DNA of 64,000 nt from the NCBI RefSeq assembly GCF_001296045.1, contig NZ_LJHS01000018.1, forward strand, positions 124,001 through 188,000, given 5' to 3'. The translations under genes and the position numbers were made by a program. The DNA is from Rhizobium sp. AAP43 (GTDB taxonomy: Bacteria > Pseudomonadota > Alphaproteobacteria > Rhizobiales > Rhizobiaceae). Numbering within the stretch: position 1 is the first letter of the stretch; every line of letters starts with the position of its first letter. Below the pieces are notes generated by a model, which ran no database searches, was not told where the DNA came from, and was given only the letters and a program-made list of their open reading frames with translations. Of the stretch, positions 8,176 through 17,034 are shown in pieces.

Positions 8176-9204
8176 ATGCGCGCACTGCAACTGATCGATG
8201 ACCGCAAGCTCGAAGCCGTCGACGTTCCCGAGCCGGACGCACCGGGCCCTGGCGAAGTGACGCTGAGGGTCAAGGCTGTCGCTCTCAACCACATCGACGT
8301 CTGGGGCTGGCGCGGCATGGCATTTGCCAAGCGCAAGATGCCGCTGACGATCGGTGCGGAAGCATCTGCCGTCGTCGAGGCGATCGGCCCCGGCGTATCC
8401 AACGTCCTGCCGGGCCAGCTCGTGTCAGTCTATGGCGCGCGCACCTGTGGTCTCTGCAAGCCCTGCCGCGAAGGCCGCGACAATCTCTGTGAACATGTCC
8501 AGGGCGTGCACGGCTTCCATCTCGACGGCTTCGCCCAGGAGCTGATCAACATTCCCGCCCGTCAGCTCGTGCCCGCACCGCATGGTGTCGATGCGATCGG
8601 CGCCGCACTTGCACCCGTAACGTTCGGAACCGTCGAGCATATGCTGTTCGACAATGCCAAGCTCGAACCCGGCGAAACGATCCTCATTCATGCTGGCGGA
8701 TCCGGTATCGGCACGGCGGCAATCCAGCTTGCCAAGAAGATGGGCTGCACGGTCATCACCACTGTCGGCTCGGACGATAAGATTGAAAAGGCGAGGGCGC
8801 TCGGCGCCGATCATGTGATCAACTATCGCTCGGACCGTTTCGAAGGTGTTGTGCGCAAGCTGACCAAGAAGAAGGGTGTTGACGTCGTCTTCGAACATGT
8901 CGGCAAGGACACTTTTGCCGCCTCGATGTTCTGCCTCAAGCGTGGTGGACGCCTGGTGACCTGCGGATCGACCTCCGGCGTCTCGACAGATGTCAACCTG
9001 ATGATGCTGTTCCAGCAGCAGTTGAAATTGCTCGGCTCTTTCGGTTGCCGGATGGAGAACATGGCGAACGCGATGCAGAAGATGGCGCGCGGCATCGTTC
9101 ACCCGGTCATCGATACCGAAGTTACCTTCGGCGAGATCGACAAGGCGCTCGAGCGGATGGAAGGTCGCCAGATCTTTGGCAAGATCGTCCTCAGGATGGA
9201 TTGA
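8176..9204 (+). CDS. MDR-family NAD(P)H oxidoreductase of the VLCFA cluster
   Basis: The 342-residue medium-chain dehydrogenase/reductase has a GroES-like N-terminal half and a Rossmann half with HAGGSGIGTAAIQ (residues ~170-185). Four cysteines C91, C94, C97 and C105 form the structural-zinc lobe. The catalytic-zinc ligands of true alcohol dehydrogenases are absent: N38-H39-x-D41 replaces C-H-x-D, and G60-A61-E62 replaces G-H-E. It is normally annotated as zinc alcohol dehydrogenase. Loss of those ligands is typical of quinone and enoyl reductases of the family, so an enoyl-AcpXL reductase role in chain elongation is my inference. It lies between the ketosynthase and lpxXL genes in one operon. 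Confidence 0.85.
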   Translation: MRALQLIDDRKLEAVDVPEPDAPGPGEVTLRVKAVALNHIDVWGWRGMAFAKRKMPLTIGAEASAVVEAIGPGVSNVLPGQLVSVYGARTCGLCKPCREGRDNLCEHVQGVHGFHLDGFAQELINIPARQLVPAPHGVDAIGAALAPVTFGTVEHMLFDNAKLEPGETILIHAGGSGIGTAAIQLAKKMGCTVITTVGSDDKIEKARALGADHVINYRSDRFEGVVRKLTKKKGVDVVFEHVGKDTFAASMFCLKRGGRLVTCGSTSGVSTDVNLMMLFQQQLKLLGSFGCRMENMANAMQKMARGIVHPVIDTEVTFGEIDKALERMEGRQIFGKIVLRMD

Positions 9205-9208
9205 TCCC

Positions 9209-10138
9209 GTGCGGATGCTGATCACCCGTATCGTTCTGGCGCTGCGAAAGTTTTACCACTGGTCGGTGGCGCAGGCAGTTTTCGGGTTTCTGACAGCGTT
9301 GAAAATCCTGCCGGCGGATGCGGCGATCAACTTTGCCGACAGGCTGATGCGCTGGCTTGGTCCGAAGACCTCTCGCCATCGCCTGATGCTGGTCAATCTG
9401 CGCAACGCATTCCCGGAGAAGAGCGAGGCGGAGCGCGAGGCAATCGCCTTTGCGAGCTGGGGCCATATGGGCCGGCTTGCTGCGGAGTATATCTTTCTCG
9501 ACCGGCTCTTCGATTTTGATCCGAGCCGTCCGGGCGAGGGACGTATCGAGGTTTCCGGCATCGAACAATTCCTCGATCTGCGTGACAATCCGCGGCCCTT
9601 CATCGTCTTTACCGGCCATACGGCCAATTTCGAACTGCTTCCAGTCGCGGGTGCTGCTTTCGGTCTGTTTGTCAGCGTCCTGTTCCGGCCGCCAAACAAC
9701 CCCTACATCGCAGAGAAGGTCTTCAACTTCCGCCGCAAGCGTATGGGGGACCTGGTGCCGTCGCATGCAGGCTCGTCCTTTGCACTCGCGCGTCAGCTGG
9801 AAAAGGGCGGCGGCGTCGGCGTGCTTGTCGACCAGAAGTTCAAGAAGGGCGTGGAGACACACTTCTTCGATCGCCCGGTCAAAACCAATCCTCTACTTGC
9901 CAAGCTTGCCCGGCAGTTCGAATGCGAAGTCTATCCGGCGCGCTGCATCCGTCTGCCTGGAAATCGGTTCCGCCTCGAAATAGAGCCGCGAATCGCATTG
10001 CCACGCAATGCCAAGGGACAGATCGACGTGAACGCCACCGCCCAGGTGCTCAACGACAAGGTTGAAGCCTGGGTGCGTGAATATCCGGAGCAGTGGCTCT
10101 GGTATCACGACCGCTGGAACATCAAGCACTCCATCTAA
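9209..10138 (+). CDS. lpxXL: Lipid A C28 acyltransferase LpxXL
   Basis: This LpxL/HtrB-family inner-membrane acyltransferase carries the H-x4-E catalytic motif in FTGHTANFE and later the family element LLVDQK-like GVLVDQKF. It transfers the 27-hydroxyoctacosanoyl chain from AcpXL to the Kdo2-lipid A precursor. One hydrophobic N-terminal anchor is visible. I chose GTG at 9209, seven bases after AGGATGG; an ATG two codons later (9215) is also possible. The gene begins four bases after its upstream neighbour and ends with a terminator hairpin at 10171, so it closes the operon. Confidence 0.9.
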   Translation: MRMLITRIVLALRKFYHWSVAQAVFGFLTALKILPADAAINFADRLMRWLGPKTSRHRLMLVNLRNAFPEKSEAEREAIAFASWGHMGRLAAEYIFLDRLFDFDPSRPGEGRIEVSGIEQFLDLRDNPRPFIVFTGHTANFELLPVAGAAFGLFVSVLFRPPNNPYIAEKVFNFRRKRMGDLVPSHAGSSFALARQLEKGGGVGVLVDQKFKKGVETHFFDRPVKTNPLLAKLARQFECEVYPARCIRLPGNRFRLEIEPRIALPRNAKGQIDVNATAQVLNDKVEAWVREYPEQWLWYHDRWNIKHSI

Positions 10139-10170
10139 TTAAAGGTTGTTCTTACAGAGGCTTACGTCTC

Positions 10171-10203
10171 ATATTCGCGACACTTCGCTCGCGGATATTT
10201 TTT
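10171..10203 (+). terminator. Rho-independent terminator of the acpXL-lpxXL operon
   Basis: Inverted repeat ATATTCGCGA / TCGCGGATAT (one G-T pair) with an eight-base loop, followed by a run of T, 33 bases after the lpxXL stop. Confidence 0.8.
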
Positions 10204-10325
10204 GGGCTGCACGATCGAACTGCATACGAAATATTGAATGTGATTTGACCTCATGTTACGCCTTACGCACGGGTAGATTGTGATGGTGCGGGGCACGCCA
10301 TCACATCCAATGCGGCGAGGTACGG

Positions 10326-11060
10326 ATGTCCAGCGAATATCAAGCAGCCAGTTTACTGGACCTGTTCGAGCAGGTGTCGAACAAGAATCAGCAGTTGCAG
10401 CGCGCCATCCATAGCGGTGATGATGCCCTGGTGGCCGCGCTTGACCGCGAAATCGATCCGTTGATCACGGAGATGATCAATCATCGCGCCAGCGAGCCGG
10501 AACAGATCTACCTTCAGCTCAGCCTCCTCACGCGTCTGTTGCGAGAAGATGCAGACGACCGTTCCTGCGTCTTGCGCCATGCCTCCATGCTGTCAGTTTT
10601 GATCGAGCGCTACTTTGGGCCACGTAAGCCGCAGCCAGCGCTCGATATGGGATCGTCTGCGGTGGATTGTCTTGCCGAATTGGGTGATGACGAGCAGCTC
10701 AACGAATCGATCCTGAACAACTTGCCGGATCGGGTTGCGGTCGTAACCCGCGATGATCGCTACCTCTTTGCAAATCCGGCGATGGCGGCACTGCTCAAGG
10801 TTCGCCAGATGGATCTGATTGGCCGCAGCATCTTCGACTGCAATCTCTCATCGGCCGCTGTGGTCGATATGCGCATGGCGCTTGATGCCGCTTTCGCGGG
10901 GCGCAGCGGCGAGTTCGCCAGCGCCTTCCACGACGGGTATGGCGATGAAGTTGTCTTCAAGGGGCGTTATGCGCCTTTGAAGGCCCGCCAGGGCCTGATC
11001 AACGGTGCAGTCCTCACATTGACCGATAGCATCAGTGTGGCCGAGGGCGTCGCTGCCTGA
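10326..11060 (+). CDS. PAS-domain protein of unknown role
   Basis: The 244-residue soluble protein has a helical N-terminal part (residues ~1-125) and a single PAS domain (~128-235; ILNNLPDRVAVVTRDDRYLFANPAM is the typical PAS entry). I see no kinase, GGDEF, helix-turn-helix or other output domain after the PAS. It therefore probably works as a partner or sensor module that signals through the N-terminal helices. It sits between the lipid A operon terminator and the cbb3 oxidase region, alone on its strand, and converges with the hemerythrin-like gene 38 bases downstream. A redox or oxygen-related role is only suggested by its neighbours. Confidence 0.75.
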   Translation: MSSEYQAASLLDLFEQVSNKNQQLQRAIHSGDDALVAALDREIDPLITEMINHRASEPEQIYLQLSLLTRLLREDADDRSCVLRHASMLSVLIERYFGPRKPQPALDMGSSAVDCLAELGDDEQLNESILNNLPDRVAVVTRDDRYLFANPAMAALLKVRQMDLIGRSIFDCNLSSAAVVDMRMALDAAFAGRSGEFASAFHDGYGDEVVFKGRYAPLKARQGLINGAVLTLTDSISVAEGVAA

Positions 11061-11098
11061 GCGGACATAGGCCGTACTCAACAGTTGGCCGAAGCGGT

Positions 11099-11620
11099 CT
11101 ATCCGTCCTGCATGTCCCGGAACAGATATTCGCGTTCGAATGCGATATGGCGGCGGATGCCCTCAAAGAAACCGCGCAGCATGTAGCCGACGGCTTCCAT
11201 ATTGACGATATCGCCTGAGCCCAGTTTCAAAAGTGCGTCCGTCAGTTCTTCCGCGAAACACTCATCTTCACAGTGTTCAAACTTGAGCCGCTCCAGCGTG
11301 GCGTCGATATTATGTCCGGCCCGCGGATCGGCGAGAAGCTGCGGAAAGAGAATGCTCTCTTCATAGCGGTGAATTCCCTGGATTAAGGGCCCCAGAGCCT
11401 TGGCGGCATAGATGCATTTCTGCCGGTTGACCGCAGATGGCAAGGAGTCGGCAATCGCCTCCAGCTCGGTGCACAGTGCCAGCTGTTCGTCATGGGCCCG
11501 ACGAAGCCACTGGAGGTCCTCGCCGGTCCTGTCCGCCATTCCACCCGCAGCTCCTCCGCCCGTATCCTGCTCGCCTGCCGTCTGCAGGAGCACCTGTGGA
11601 GCCGTCGCTTTGGTCAGCAT
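11099..11620 (-). CDS. Hemerythrin HHE-domain protein
   Basis: The 173-residue protein has a four-helix hemerythrin pattern with His/Glu pairs at RRAHDEQ, HRYEESILFPQ, EHCEDE and IRRHIAFEREYLF. These are the spacings expected for a di-iron centre that binds O2 or NO or senses iron and redox state. I chose the ATG at 11620 because GAGGAG sits eight bases before it; the next ATG upstream (11626) is only two bases from that site. It is transcribed away from ccoN, and the anaerobox at 11755 lies 135 bases from its start. Co-regulation with the oxidase by FnrN is plausible but unproven. Confidence 0.8.
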   Translation of the reverse strand: MLTKATAPQVLLQTAGEQDTGGGAAGGMADRTGEDLQWLRRAHDEQLALCTELEAIADSLPSAVNRQKCIYAAKALGPLIQGIHRYEESILFPQLLADPRAGHNIDATLERLKFEHCEDECFAEELTDALLKLGSGDIVNMEAVGYMLRGFFEGIRRHIAFEREYLFRDMQDG

Positions 11621-11754
11621 GTGCATTTCTCCTCGCAGACAATGCTTGCGCCATCGCACGCACAGCACACCGGGTGCTCTGATGGCCAAGGTTCAAGCTA
11701 TCGTCTCAATCGCCGCTTGTTTGCCCAGCTTCGCCAGTTGCACGCGATCCTGCA

Positions 11755-11768
11755 TTGACTTGGATCAA
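11755..11768. promoter_or_regulatory. Anaerobox upstream of ccoN
   Basis: TTGACTTGGATCAA matches TTGAT-N4-ATCAA at nine of ten fixed positions and is the sequence commonly seen before rhizobial fixN operons. It lies 104 bases before the ccoN ATG and also upstream of the divergent hemerythrin-like gene. Confidence 0.88.
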
Positions 11769-11872
11769 GGTGGCTTCGTGTCCGCGATGCGATGGATGCA
11801 GACGACGCGAGAGGATTCCCTTCCCGAGGGCCTTCCGCGAAGAGATCAGCAAGCCGTTGGGGGATTCCAACA

Positions 11873-13501
11873 ATGAACTATACGCTAGAGACTTTGGTGA
11901 TGGCGGTGCTCGCCTTCGCCGCGCTGCTCGGGGTGGCTTTCGCCCATGACAGCCTCTTTGCGGCCCATATGTGGGTCGCCTTCTTTACACTGGCTGCGGG
12001 CACCGTGGTCATGCTGCGGCGGATGAAATTTGCGCCCGTCGGCGCAAAGCCGGTCACCGCGCCAAAGTCCGAATATTTCGACGAAGTCGTCAAGTATGGC
12101 GTCATCGCCACGGTCTTCTGGGGCGTCGTGGGCTTCCTGGTTGGCGTGGTCGTCGCCTTGCAGCTCGCTTATCCCGACCTCAATATCGAGCCGTTTCTGA
12201 ACTTCGGGCGCCTGCGGCCGCTGCACACTTCTGCGGTCATCTTCGCCTTCGGTGGTAATGCGCTGATCGCCACCTCTTTCTATGTGGTGCAGCGAACCTC
12301 GCGTCAGCGACTGTTTGGCGGAAATCTCGGTTGGTTTGTCTTCTGGGGCTATCAGTTCTTCATCGTCATGGCGGCCACCGGTTATCTTCTGGGCATCACC
12401 CAGGGCAAGGAATATGCCGAGCCGGAATGGTATGTCGATCTGTGGCTGACCGTCGTGTGGGTGGCGTATCTGATCACCTTCATGGGCACGGTGATGACCC
12501 GCAAGGAGAGCCACATCTATGTGGCCAACTGGTTCTACCTGGCCTTCATCGTCACCATCGCAATGCTCCACATCGTCAACAACCTGTCGATGCCGGTCTC
12601 ATTCCTGGGTGTGAAGAGCTACTCGGCTTTTGCGGGCGTGCAGGATGCTTTGACGCAGTGGTGGTACGGCCATAACGCTGTCGGCTTCTTCCTGACCGCA
12701 GGCTTCCTCGGCATGATGTATTATTTCGTGCCGAAACAGGCTGGTCGTCCGGTCTATTCCTACCGCCTGTCGATCATCCACTTCTGGGCCCTGATCTTCA
12801 TGTATATCTGGGCGGGTCCCCATCACCTGCACTACACGGCACTGCCCGACTGGGCGCAGACGCTCGGTATGGTATTCTCGATCATGCTGTGGATGCCGTC
12901 CTGGGGTGGCATGATCAACGGTCTGATGACGCTCTCTGGCGCCTGGGACAAGATCCGCACTGACCCGATCATCCGCATGATGGTCATCGCGATTGCCTTC
13001 TATGGCATGTCGACCTTCGAAGGTCCGATGATGTCGATCAAGGCCGTCAATTCGCTCAGCCACTATACCGAATGGACCATCGGTCACGTTCACTCCGGCG
13101 CTCTGGGCTGGGTCGGCATGATCACCTTTGGTGCGATCTACTACCTGACGCCGAAGCTGTGGCACCGCAATCGCCTCTATTCGATGCGCATGGTCAACTG
13201 GCACTTCTGGCTCGCCACCCTCGGCATCGTTGTCTACGCCGCGGTCCTTTGGGTTGCTGGCATCCAGCAGGGGCTGATGTGGCGCGAATACGACGAGCAG
13301 GGCTTCCTGGTCTATTCCTTCGCGGAATCGGTCTCGGCCATGCATCCCTACTTCGTGCTGCGTGCGCTGGGCGGTGCCATGTATCTCCTCGGCGGATTCA
13401 TCATGGCCTACAACGTCCTGATGACCATCCTCGGCTATGAGCGCCAGGAAGCGCCTATCGCCGGAACGGTCGCGCCTGTTGCTGCTCAACCGGCTGAATG
13501 A
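11873..13501 (+). CDS. ccoN: Cytochrome cbb3 oxidase catalytic subunit I
   Basis: This 542-residue polytopic subunit (about twelve membrane segments) is FixN/CcoN. It binds low-spin haem b, high-spin haem b3 and CuB. Histidine ligands are visible in [28 protein letters not shown] (CuB His plus the crosslinked Tyr helix region), [14 protein letters not shown] (paired CuB histidines) and [12 protein letters not shown] (haem ligands). It reduces O2 to water with high affinity and pumps protons. The start at 11873 matches the usual MNYT-like N-terminus; an upstream in-frame ATG would add a hydrophilic, arginine-rich stretch foreign to the family. It leads the ccoNOQP operon, controlled by the anaerobox 104 bases upstream. 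Confidence 0.95.
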   Translation: MNYTLETLVMAVLAFAALLGVAFAHDSLFAAHMWVAFFTLAAGTVVMLRRMKFAPVGAKPVTAPKSEYFDEVVKYGVIATVFWGVVGFLVGVVVALQLAYPDLNIEPFLNFGRLRPLHTSAVIFAFGGNALIATSFYVVQRTSRQRLFGGNLGWFVFWGYQFFIVMAATGYLLGITQGKEYAEPEWYVDLWLTVVWVAYLITFMGTVMTRKESHIYVANWFYLAFIVTIAMLHIVNNLSMPVSFLGVKSYSAFAGVQDALTQWWYGHNAVGFFLTAGFLGMMYYFVPKQAGRPVYSYRLSIIHFWALIFMYIWAGPHHLHYTALPDWAQTLGMVFSIMLWMPSWGGMINGLMTLSGAWDKIRTDPIIRMMVIAIAFYGMSTFEGPMMSIKAVNSLSHYTEWTIGHVHSGALGWVGMITFGAIYYLTPKLWHRNRLYSMRMVNWHFWLATLGIVVYAAVLWVAGIQQGLMWREYDEQGFLVYSFAESVSAMHPYFVLRALGGAMYLLGGFIMAYNVLMTILGYERQEAPIAGTVAPVAAQPAE

Positions 13502-13514
13502 AAGGAAGGCTCAC

Positions 13515-14246
13515 ATGTCCATTCTTGATAAACACGCAATCCTCGAGAAGAACACGAGCCTTCTCTTCCTCGGTTCGCTGCTGGTCGTGACCATTGGCGG
13601 TATCGTGGAAATCGCTCCGCTCTTCTACCTCGAGAACACCATCGAAAAGGTGGAGGGCATGCGGCCCTACGCACCGCTCGAACTGGCCGGCCGCAACATC
13701 TACATCCGCGAAGGGTGCTATGTCTGTCACAGCCAGATGATCCGTCCCTTCAAGGACGAGGTCGAGCGTTATGGCCATTACTCGCTGGCCGCGGAATCGA
13801 TGTACGACCATCCGTTCCAGTGGGGTTCAAAGCGCACCGGACCGGATCTCGCCCGTGTCGGGCAGCGCTATTCCAACGAGTGGCACGTCCAGCACCTGAC
13901 AGAGCCGCGCGATGTCGTGCCGGAATCGATCATGCCGAGCTATTCCTACCTGAAGGAAACGCCCCTCAAGGTGGCAAACGTCGGGATGGAGCTGATTGCC
14001 AACCGTCGTGTCGGCGTTCCCTATAGCGACGAAATGGTCGAGCAGGCCGAGGCGGATCTGGCGGCCCAGGCTGATCCGAATGCGGATACGACAGCGCTTC
14101 TGGCACGCTACCCGAAGGCACAGATTGGTGATTTCGACGGCGATCCGGCCAAGCTCACAGAGATGGACGCGCTCGTTGCCTATCTCCAGATGCTCGGCAC
14201 GCTGGTCGACTTCTCCACCTATGACGACGCAACCGGGTATCGCTAA
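13515..14246 (+). CDS. ccoO: Cytochrome cbb3 oxidase monohaem subunit II
   Basis: The 243-residue membrane-anchored cytochrome c has one N-terminal transmembrane helix (residues ~15-35) and a haem c motif C68-Y-V-C71-H72 in [13 protein letters not shown], a strongly conserved CcoO signature. The axial Met is likely in the PSYSYL/ SIMPSY segment. It passes electrons from CcoP to CcoN on the periplasmic side. The gene starts 13 bases after ccoN, with AAGGAAGG in front of the ATG at 13515. Confidence 0.95.
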   Translation: MSILDKHAILEKNTSLLFLGSLLVVTIGGIVEIAPLFYLENTIEKVEGMRPYAPLELAGRNIYIREGCYVCHSQMIRPFKDEVERYGHYSLAAESMYDHPFQWGSKRTGPDLARVGQRYSNEWHVQHLTEPRDVVPESIMPSYSYLKETPLKVANVGMELIANRRVGVPYSDEMVEQAEADLAAQADPNADTTALLARYPKAQIGDFDGDPAKLTEMDALVAYLQMLGTLVDFSTYDDATGYR

Positions 14247-14256
14247 GGAGGGCACC

Positions 14257-14409
14257 ATGGAAACCTATACCGCCATGCGGCACTTCGCCGACAGCTGGGG
14301 CCTTCTTGCAATGGCTCTGTTCTTTGCCGGCGTCGTGCTCTTCACCTTCCGCCCCGGCGGCAAGACGCTTGCCGACGATGCGGCCAGCATCCCTCTCAAG
14401 GAGGATTGA
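14257..14409 (+). CDS. ccoQ: Cytochrome cbb3 oxidase small subunit CcoQ
   Basis: The 50-residue protein has a single transmembrane helix (residues ~12-31) followed by FRPGGK and an acidic tail, the usual FixQ/CcoQ form. It stabilises the assembled oxidase. It starts ten bases after ccoO, with TAAGGAGG as ribosome-binding site, and ends three bases before ccoP. Confidence 0.92.
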   Translation: METYTAMRHFADSWGLLAMALFFAGVVLFTFRPGGKTLADDAASIPLKED

Positions 14410-14412
14410 GTT

Positions 14413-15279
14413 ATGGCAGACAAGAAACACATCGACGAGATCAGCGGCGTCGAAACCACTGGCCATGAGTGGGATGGCATTCGCGAACTCAACAACCCGA
14501 TGCCGCGCTGGTGGGTCTACACCTTCTACGTGACCATCCTCTGGGCGATCGGCTACACGGTTATGTACCCGGCCTGGCCGCTTCTGACCGGCAACACCAA
14601 GGGGTGGCTTGGATATTCCAGCCGCGCCGAGGTCGCTCAGGAGCTTGAGGTGGCGAAGTCATCGCAGGCCGTCTACCTGGAAAAGATCTCCGCAATGTCC
14701 CTTCAGGACATCGTTGCCGACCGTGAGCTAGCCCAGTTTGCTGTCGCCGGTGGTGCTGCAGCCTTCAAGGTCAACTGCTCGCCCTGCCATGGGTCGGGTG
14801 CTGCCGGCGGCGCCGGTTATCCGAACCTGAACGACGACGATTGGCTCTGGGGCGGGGATCTGGAAGCGATCCACACCACGATCGCACACGGGATCCGCTA
14901 CGATCAGGACGCCGATACGCGCGTCTCTGAAATGCCGGCCTTCGGCGAAATTCTCGACGCCGATCAGGTCAAGCAGGTCGCGGCTTATGTGGTCAGCCTG
15001 ACTGGAAAGCCTCTCGATGCCACCATGGTCGAGCCGGGCAAGGCAGTCTTCGCTGAAAACTGCGCATCCTGCCACGGCGAAGATGCCAAGGGTGGCCGCG
15101 ACTTCGGTGCGCCGAACCTCGCGGATGCCATCTGGCTCAAGGTGGATGGGGAAGCACAGATCGCAGCCCAGATCCGCCAGCCGAAACACGGTGCGATGCC
15201 GGCGTGGAGTGCGCGTTTGGGCGACACTACGGTCAAGCAGCTGACAGTCTACGTCCATTCTCTGGGCGGCGGCGAGTAA
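14413..15279 (+). CDS. ccoP: Cytochrome cbb3 oxidase dihaem subunit III
   Basis: The 288-residue protein carries one N-terminal membrane helix (residues ~33-55; PMPRWWVYTFYVTI is a CcoP hallmark) and two cytochrome c domains. Their haem motifs are C122-S-P-C125-H126 and C217-A-S-C220-H221, with methionine ligands in SEMPAFG and GAMPAW. It accepts electrons from the bc1 complex via soluble or membrane cytochrome c and passes them to CcoO. It ends the oxidase operon and is followed by a strong terminator. Confidence 0.95.
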   Translation: MADKKHIDEISGVETTGHEWDGIRELNNPMPRWWVYTFYVTILWAIGYTVMYPAWPLLTGNTKGWLGYSSRAEVAQELEVAKSSQAVYLEKISAMSLQDIVADRELAQFAVAGGAAAFKVNCSPCHGSGAAGGAGYPNLNDDDWLWGGDLEAIHTTIAHGIRYDQDADTRVSEMPAFGEILDADQVKQVAAYVVSLTGKPLDATMVEPGKAVFAENCASCHGEDAKGGRDFGAPNLADAIWLKVDGEAQIAAQIRQPKHGAMPAWSARLGDTTVKQLTVYVHSLGGGE

Positions 15280-15297
15280 GTCTGAAAACCGACATCG

Positions 15298-15335
15298 CGG
15301 GCGGGCGTATCGAAAGATGCGCCCGCCCGTTCTTC
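15298..15335 (+). terminator. Terminator of ccoNOQP
   Basis: Ten-base stem CGGGCGGGCG / CGCCCGCCCG extended by TATC/GATG around a GAAA tetraloop, then TTCTT. It separates ccoNOQP from fixGHIS, which has its own anaerobox. Confidence 0.85.
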
Positions 15336-15377
15336 GATATAGGCTTTTCTCTATCTGTTGCGACGCTTCGCCGCTGC

Positions 15378-15391
15378 TTGACTTAAGTCAA
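15378..15391. promoter_or_regulatory. Anaerobox upstream of fixGHIS
   Basis: TTGACTTAAGTCAA is a perfect palindrome and fits the anaerobox at eight of ten fixed positions. It lies 56 bases before the fixG ATG, so fixGHIS has its own FnrN/FixK-dependent promoter. Confidence 0.85.
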
Positions 15392-15447
15392 GGCGGGATG
15401 GTGCCGGGGGTGGGACAAGGCGAACATCAGAAGAAGGTTCTCCTGCC

Positions 15448-17034
15448 ATGACCATGCATACCGATGAGATGCGCTCAACCGAAGCCGGCGACGTCGAGAA
15501 GCTCGATGCTGCGCCGGTTATGTCCGCCCGGACACGCCAGCCGCTCTATGAGGCACGCAAGAAAATCTTCCCGAAGCGGGCCGAAGGCAATTTCCGCCGC
15601 TTCAAATGGTTCGTCATGGCGATTACGCTCGGCATCTATTACCTTACGCCCTGGCTGCGCTGGGACCGTGGGCCATTCGCTCCGGATCAGGCTGTCCTGA
15701 TTGATCTTGCCAATCGCCGATTCTACTTCTTCTTCATCGAGATCTGGCCGCAGGAATTCTTCTTCGTGGCTGGTCTGCTCGTCATGGCCGGTTTCGGCCT
15801 CTTTCTCGTGACGTCGGCTGTCGGCCGCGCCTGGTGCGGCTATACCTGTCCGCAGACGGTCTGGGTGGACCTCTTCCTGGTCATAGAGCGCTTCATCGAA
15901 GGCGATCGCAACGCGCGCATCAAGCTCGACTCAGCACCCTGGAGCTTCGACAAGCTTTGGAAGAGGGTGTCCAAGCACGCGATATGGATCCTGATCGGCG
16001 TGCTGACCGGCGGCGCCTGGATCTTCTACTTCGCAGACGCTCCGACACTGGCGCGTGACTTCATGACCGGCAATGCCGATCCCGCCGCTTACATTACTGT
16101 CGCCATCCTCACGACCACGACCTATGTCTTCGGTGGGCTCGCTCGCGAGCAAGTCTGCATCTACATGTGCCCCTGGCCGCGCATCCAGGCAGCCATGCTG
16201 GATGAGAATTCGCTCGTGGTCACCTATAACGACTGGCGCGGCGAACCGAGAACGCGGCATGCCAAGAAGGCAGCGGCCGCCGGTGAAGCGGTGGGCGACT
16301 GCGTTGACTGCAATGCCTGCGTCGCCGTCTGTCCCATGGGGATCGATATTCGCGACGGCCAGCAGTTGGAATGCATAACCTGTGCGCTCTGCATTGATGC
16401 CTGCGACGGTGTCATGGACAAGATCGGCAAGCCGCGCGGACTGATCGCCTATGCGACGCTCGATGAGTACCAGTCGAACATGGCACTTGCGACCAACAAC
16501 GGCGCAGCGGCAATTGACCCGCGCCAGGTGCGCAATCCTGATGGCAGCTTCTCCGACAAGATTCGCCATTTCGACTGGCGCGTCATTTTCCGTCCCCGCA
16601 CGCTGCTTTACATGGGCGTATGGAGTGCCGTCGGTATCGGACTTCTGATCGCGCTCGTTGGACGCGACAGGCTCGAGCTCAATGTCCTGCATGATCGCAA
16701 TCCGCAATATGTGCTGGAATCGGATGGTTCAATCCGCAACGGATATACGCTGCGCATCCTCAACATGGTCGCGGTCCCGCGCGACATTATCGTCCAGCTG
16801 GATGGCTTGCCGGAGGCAAACATGAAGATCAACGGGGTCAGCGAGACGCCGGCACGGTCGTTCACCGTCTCCGTTGAACCCGATGAAGCCACCACGTTGA
16901 AGGTCTTTGTCACCATGGCAGGAAAGATGGTGACGAACGAGAAACAGGACCTTCGCTTCGTCGCCAAGGACGTCGCCAGCGACGAACAAGCCATCTATGA
17001 CGCCGTCTTCATCGGCCCAGGAGCCAAAAAATGA
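15448..17034 (+). CDS. fixG: Cbb3 oxidase assembly polyferredoxin FixG/CcoG
   Basis: The 528-residue membrane iron-sulfur protein has about five transmembrane segments and conserved CGYTCPQTVW and CIYMCPWPR elements. A dicluster ferredoxin region follows, with C-x2-C-x2-C-x3-CP in DCVDCNACVAVCP and a second set in ECITCALCIDAC. A periplasmic Ig-like C-terminal domain completes it. CcoG reduces Cu(II) to Cu(I) during delivery of copper to the CcoN active site. It begins the fixGHIS operon and overlaps fixH by four bases (ATGA). Confidence 0.94.
   Translation: MTMHTDEMRSTEAGDVEKLDAAPVMSARTRQPLYEARKKIFPKRAEGNFRRFKWFVMAITLGIYYLTPWLRWDRGPFAPDQAVLIDLANRRFYFFFIEIWPQEFFFVAGLLVMAGFGLFLVTSAVGRAWCGYTCPQTVWVDLFLVIERFIEGDRNARIKLDSAPWSFDKLWKRVSKHAIWILIGVLTGGAWIFYFADAPTLARDFMTGNADPAAYITVAILTTTTYVFGGLAREQVCIYMCPWPRIQAAMLDENSLVVTYNDWRGEPRTRHAKKAAAAGEAVGDCVDCNACVAVCPMGIDIRDGQQLECITCALCIDACDGVMDKIGKPRGLIAYATLDEYQSNMALATNNGAAAIDPRQVRNPDGSFSDKIRHFDWRVIFRPRTLLYMGVWSAVGIGLLIALVGRDRLELNVLHDRNPQYVLESDGSIRNGYTLRILNMVAVPRDIIVQLDGLPEANMKINGVSETPARSFTVSVEPDEATTLKVFVTMAGKMVTNEKQDLRFVAKDVASDEQAIYDAVFIGPGAKK

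Noticed and set aside
6540..8402. 620-codon minus-strand ORF
   Set aside because: Shadow of the fabF1XL region on the opposite strand; no family motif, strongly basic composition.
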